NCBI RefSeq assembly: GCF_027596085.1
Contig: NC_072456.1
Span: forward strand, 26,971,169-27,035,168
Length of the DNA: 64,000 nt
DNA from: Anoplopoma fimbria
Taxonomy: Eukaryota; Chordata; Actinopteri; Perciformes; Anoplopomatidae
Reading direction: 5' to 3'
Both the position numbers and the translations under genes were made by a program. Positions 63,301 to 64,000 of the stretch are shown in pieces. Below the pieces are notes generated by a model, which had not been told where the DNA came from, did not search any database, and worked only from the letters and a program-made list of their open reading frames with translations. Positions within the stretch are counted from its first letter, which is position 1, and each line of letters starts with the position of its first letter.

Positions 63301-63400
63301 CCGGGACTCCTACCTCCTCCTCTTTGTTGGCTCTGGGCATCCTGCACCGGATGGAACCGGCCCGGATTCCGTACGTTGCTGCCAGGTTTTGCCGAGTACC
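54239..63400 (-). CDS. nek1: nek1 NIMA-related kinase 1, C-terminal two thirds, 5'-partial, 17 coding exons in window
   Basis: Exons in transcript order: 63400-63314, 62765-62682, 62588-62511, 61785-61690, 61595-61404, 60870-60817, 60688-60460, 59451-59344, 59249-59073, 58519-58316, 57711-57609, 57384-57308, 57214-57003, 56114-55957, 55774-55380, 54602-54469 and 54388-54256. All phases agree, giving about 840 codons. Seen: a basic coiled coil with [70 protein letters not shown], a long Asp/Glu tract, and the conserved C-terminal domain. Known: NEK1 is a Ser/Thr kinase of about 1250 residues acting in primary cilia, centrosomes and the DNA-damage response; its C-terminus binds CFAP410 (C21orf2), and human loss causes ciliopathy and ALS risk. 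The kinase domain lies beyond the right edge. Confidence 0.95.
54469..54602 (-). CDS. nek1: nek1 exon p: start of the conserved C-terminal domain
   Basis: This 134 bp exon enters after one base and ends in phase 0, with acceptor CTCCACAG and donor GTATGA. It reads [40 protein letters not shown] and NKIK. The LEELRxxLEQxMGFEKFxExYxKIK stretch is the NEK1 C-terminal helix region. Confidence 0.95.
54690..55195. mobile_element. MITE family C copy, hairpin form, in a nek1 intron
   Basis: GGACGTATTTTAGACTCCTA at about 54770 is inverted as TAGGAGTCTAAAATACGTCC near 55081. The outer ends GTTTGTATGAGGTTCTTC and GAACCTCATACAAAC are also inverted. The arms are about 200 bases. The same sequences form 7480-8100. 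It fills most of the 54603-55379 intron. Confidence 0.85.
55380..55774 (-). CDS. nek1: nek1 exon o: acidic Asp/Glu-rich region
   Basis: This 395 bp exon enters after two bases and leaves after one, with acceptor GTTCCTCAG and donor GTACGA. It starts [20 protein letters not shown], has a Glu run of 11 residues coded by a CTT/GAA repeat, then [18 protein letters not shown], a second mixed Asp/Glu run, and ends with [10 protein letters not shown]. LxxIxxSMExLLxE and ALNEEW-like motifs are NEK1 landmarks. The acidic tracts are longer than in mammals as I recall. Confidence 0.94.
55614..55648. repeat. nek1: (CTT)n trinucleotide repeat coding poly-Glu in nek1
   Basis: About 11 TTC/CTT units on the + strand read as GAA/GAG glutamates on the minus strand. 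Length variation here would change the protein without shifting frame. Confidence 0.9.
55957..56114 (-). CDS. nek1: nek1 exon n: [10 protein letters not shown] block
   Basis: This 158 bp exon enters in phase 0 and leaves after two bases, with acceptor GCCGTCAG and donor GTAAGA. It reads [20 protein letters not shown] and a segment containing [20 protein letters not shown]. [13 protein letters not shown] and NLEIxxxED are conserved in NEK1. The internal Met is not a start. Confidence 0.95.
56115..57002 (-). other. nek1 intron, no gene seen
   Basis: AT-rich on the exon n side. The half next to exon m contains a GCATGTCTAGACATGC palindrome near 56852 and a CCTCCTCCACCCCTGC stretch, possibly a retroelement fragment. 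Nothing else is recognised. Confidence 0.5.
57003..57214 (-). CDS. nek1: nek1 exon m: conserved LIGLSTGxFDANNPK block
   Basis: This exon is 212 bp and ends in phase 0 at donor GTGATC. It reads [20 protein letters not shown], a Ser/Arg-rich stretch and [17 protein letters not shown], the last being a strict NEK1 landmark. The acceptor is a tandem one: AG at 57215-57216 or AG at 57221-57222 gives two starts six bases apart, both in frame (adding Val-Pro or not). Downstream the frame joins straight into [10 protein letters not shown]. Confidence 0.93.
57308..57384 (-). CDS. nek1: nek1 exon l: linker
   Basis: This 77 bp exon enters after two bases and leaves after one, with acceptor GCTTACAG and donor GTGAGG. 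It reads [20 protein letters not shown] then PAETS. It is low-complexity and too short for ORF scans, accepted from splice sites and phase. Confidence 0.78.
57609..57711 (-). CDS. nek1: nek1 exon k: linker
   Basis: This 103 bp exon enters after one base and leaves after two, with acceptor CTTTGCAG and donor GTGAGA. It reads [20 protein letters not shown] then [13 protein letters not shown]. It is a variable linker, accepted from continuous frame and good splice sites. Confidence 0.8.
57740..58270. repeat. dispersed repeat in nek1 intron
   Basis: It opens with ATAAAGCACATTTAAACACA and CATCAAAGTGCTGTACGTGG, a common fish interspersed type. It continues through GAACATAGAACCCGAAAG to TAGGGTCTGTGACTCTAAAG. 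Class uncertain. Confidence 0.5.
58316..58519 (-). CDS. nek1: nek1 exon j: Pro/Thr-rich linker
   Basis: This 204 bp exon, phase 1 at both ends, reads [20 protein letters not shown], a Pro/Val/Gln-rich middle and [15 protein letters not shown]. The acceptor is CTCCTCAG and the donor GTTAGT. No landmark is shared with mammalian NEK1 that I can recall. It is supported by frame, splice sites and position. Confidence 0.82.
58555..58975 (+). mobile_element. L2-like non-LTR retrotransposon 3' end
   Basis: It has ACTGGCTCCCTGTTTGTGTA and GAATTGATTTGAAGATTTTA (end of the reverse-transcriptase ORF region), then a tail with TTCTTTGTAAACTCTG and GGTGCTATATAAATAAAGTT. The coding part is degraded. It lies in a nek1 intron, antisense to the gene. 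Confidence 0.75.
59073..59249 (-). CDS. nek1: nek1 exon i
   Basis: This 177 bp exon, phase 1 at both ends, reads [40 protein letters not shown] and so on to [14 protein letters not shown], RxxWG and VLKxLxEAELQ are conserved in NEK1. The acceptor is GTCTCAG and the donor GTTAGT. Confidence 0.93.
59344..59451 (-). CDS. nek1: nek1 exon h: second GDRKKW module
   Basis: This 108 bp exon, phase 1 at both ends, reads [20 protein letters not shown] then [15 protein letters not shown], with acceptor GTCTCCAG and donor GTGAGT. It matches the last third of the preceding exon at 22 of 34 residues by hand alignment. Joined to the next exon it gives the NEK1-typical TxGEVIK continuation. Confidence 0.92.
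59452..60459 (-). other. nek1 intron between the two GDRKKW exons
   Basis: About 1 kb, AT-rich, with an ATT microsatellite at 59549-59570. No repeat family or coding sequence is recognised. It separates the duplicated exon modules. Confidence 0.6.
60460..60688 (-). CDS. nek1: nek1 exon g: ILRRLNxNLK block and first GDRKKW module
   Basis: This exon is 229 bp, entering in phase 0 and leaving after one base, with acceptor CCTAACAG and an ideal donor GTAAGT. It reads [17 protein letters not shown], an acidic/Pro linker, then [20 protein letters not shown] and [13 protein letters not shown]. The first and last blocks are conserved in NEK1. The last 34 residues are repeated, diverged, in the next exon (59344-59451). 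Confidence 0.93.
60817..60870 (-). CDS. nek1: nek1 exon f (18 codons)
   Basis: This 54 bp exon, phase 0 at both ends, reads [18 protein letters not shown], with acceptor TTGACAG and donor GTGAGT. It is a low-complexity linker without landmarks, accepted because both splice sites are good and the frame is continuous with its neighbours. Its length makes it skippable without frameshift. Confidence 0.75.
60939..61366. mobile_element. 428 bp hAT-like MITE in nek1 intron
   Basis: CAGTGATTCCCAA at 60939-60951 is inverted as TTGGGAACCACTG at 61354-61366, with one mismatch. CAGTGGTTCCCAA-type ends are typical of hAT (Charlie-like) elements. The 8 bp flanks, ATATAGGG and GCGTACGG, agree only partly, so the copy is old or the duplication lost. 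No transposase. Confidence 0.75.
61404..61595 (-). CDS. nek1: nek1 exon e: Ala-rich and Pro-rich linker
   Basis: This exon has 64 codons in phase 0. It starts [15 protein letters not shown], continues through an Ala-rich run coded by GCN repeats and a [12 protein letters not shown] stretch, and ends [13 protein letters not shown]. LxAxGVK and AxSxTxALKxVG are NEK1 landmarks, while the Ala and Pro runs look like local expansions. The acceptor is TTGAAG and the donor GTCAGT. Confidence 0.88.
61690..61785 (-). CDS. nek1: nek1 exon d: coiled coil
   Basis: This exon has 32 codons in phase 0, reading [20 protein letters not shown] then [12 protein letters not shown], with acceptor ACGTTAG and donor GTAAGC. 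The heptad-like, highly charged sequence matches the NEK1 [22 protein letters not shown] block. Confidence 0.95.
61786..62510 (-). other. nek1 intron, no gene seen
   Basis: Non-coding, without a recognised repeat. Good splice sites at both ends. The + strand frame at 62338-62592 runs antisense into exon c and is not credible. Confidence 0.6.
62511..62588 (-). CDS. nek1: nek1 exon c
   Basis: This exon has 26 codons in phase 0, reading [20 protein letters not shown] then KIEALK. The acceptor follows a run of eight T (TTTTCAG) and the donor is GTGAGT. An acidic Ser-rich half, a possible casein-kinase-type target, leads back into the basic helix. Confidence 0.94.
62682..62765 (-). CDS. nek1: nek1 exon b: coiled coil
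   Basis: This exon has 28 codons in phase 0, reading [20 protein letters not shown] then KARLRGEK, with acceptor TTCTCAG and donor GTACAG. It is among the most conserved NEK1 segments outside the kinase domain and is predicted helical and basic. Confidence 0.95.
62766..63313 (-). other. nek1 intron, no gene seen
   Basis: Donor GTAGGA at exon a, acceptor TTCTCAG at exon b. AT-rich in its downstream half; + strand frames here are antisense noise. Confidence 0.6.
63314..63400 (-). CDS. nek1: nek1 exon a (first in window)
   Basis: This exon has 29 codons in phase 0 and reads [20 protein letters not shown] then MPRANKEEE, with donor GTAGGA. QNLAAxYG and NKEEE are NEK1 landmarks just before [13 protein letters not shown]. 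The acceptor (GTAAACAG) has only a weak pyrimidine tract, so the left boundary is a little less sure. No further nek1 exon is recognisable between here and base 64000. Confidence 0.8.
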
Positions 63401-64000
63401 CTGTTTACCGTTCCACATTTTAAAAAGTGACGTGGCCCCTGAACATCTAACAGTCATGAGCTCGGGCAACGAGGAAACGTTAAATCAAATCACGAAATGT
63501 ATATTACAAAGGGGTGATTCATAATAATATAATAACTCTGCAGTATTTTAGCTCATTATTAGCTCATAGTCTCAATAATCTCATCATACCCATTTCCTGC
63601 AGGATATGGCAGCTGGTTTTGAGCAATAAATCTGCCCGACAACAGACAGCAGACAGCTAAAAGACAGGAACTAGCTGGGGAATGAAGTCAACTATCATTA
63701 AAAAAGGTCAAAACATTAATTCACTAATATGACAAGTAAGTGCGAGTTACGAATTTCCACCATAAATATAAGGCCAGACAGAGACGCAACAGATTGAGTG
63801 AATCAAGTCTGTCTCCACGTCTGTTTGTGGACAAATTCTGGGGGGAGACAGGACCCCAACTTCCCCTAGTGGCTGATAATCGTTTAATGCAGAACTATAT
63901 TTAGAAAAACTCCAAAACAAACATAGCTTTGATACTCCATCACATTTATCAGATGGATTTATTTTTCACTTTAAGAGTCTTTTTGGCTTCTCATATGTTT
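63401..64000 (-). other. nek1 intron (right end of window), no exon recognised
   Basis: No stretch on the minus strand resembles the NEK1 segment expected upstream of QNLAA, so the preceding exon lies beyond the window. No repeat family is recognised. Confidence 0.55.

Noticed and set aside
63021..63524. Several + strand frames of 75-85 codons at the right end
   Set aside because: They are antisense to nek1 exon a and its introns, with no homology or splice logic.

Overview
The window is vertebrate nuclear DNA, almost certainly from a percomorph-like teleost. The evidence is two multi-exon genes with GT-AG introns and vertebrate-type proteins, long CA/GA microsatellites, and many short dispersed repeats of types common in fish genomes. 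There are no bacterial operons, CRISPR arrays or clear RNA genes. The many short ORFs are mostly shadows of exons or translated simple repeats.

Two protein-coding genes lie on the minus strand, head to tail. (1) sh3rf1 (POSH, an E3 ubiquitin ligase and JNK-pathway scaffold) occupies about 1-42.9 kb. A CpG-rich promoter and probable non-coding first exon lie at 42.6-42.98 kb. The RING exon with the start codon is at 39890-40270, followed by an intron of about 24 kb. Eight more coding exons (15725 down to 1049) encode SH3 domains 1-3 and the linkers. The fourth SH3 domain and the stop lie beyond the left edge. The nine coding exons join in frame into 678 codons. (2) nek1 (NIMA-related kinase 1) occupies about 53.66-63.4 kb. 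Seventeen coding exons join in frame into about 840 codons of its coiled-coil, linker and acidic C-terminal part. The N-terminal kinase domain lies beyond the right edge. As I remember it, the nek1-sh3rf1 order and orientation is the same in human.

The 11 kb between the genes and the introns are rich in repeats. They hold foldback/MITE-like elements with visible inverted ends, L2-like tails, minisatellites (31 bp, 41 bp and about 115-135 bp units), a 165 bp CA array, a 730 bp polypurine tract and a perfect 40 bp palindrome.

No unknown biological system is evident. The most notable points are a duplicated exon module in nek1, a duplicated decoy splice acceptor beside sh3rf1 coding exon 9, a minisatellite apparently grown from the inside of a dispersed repeat, and a retroposed fragment with a readable target-site duplication inside another minisatellite.
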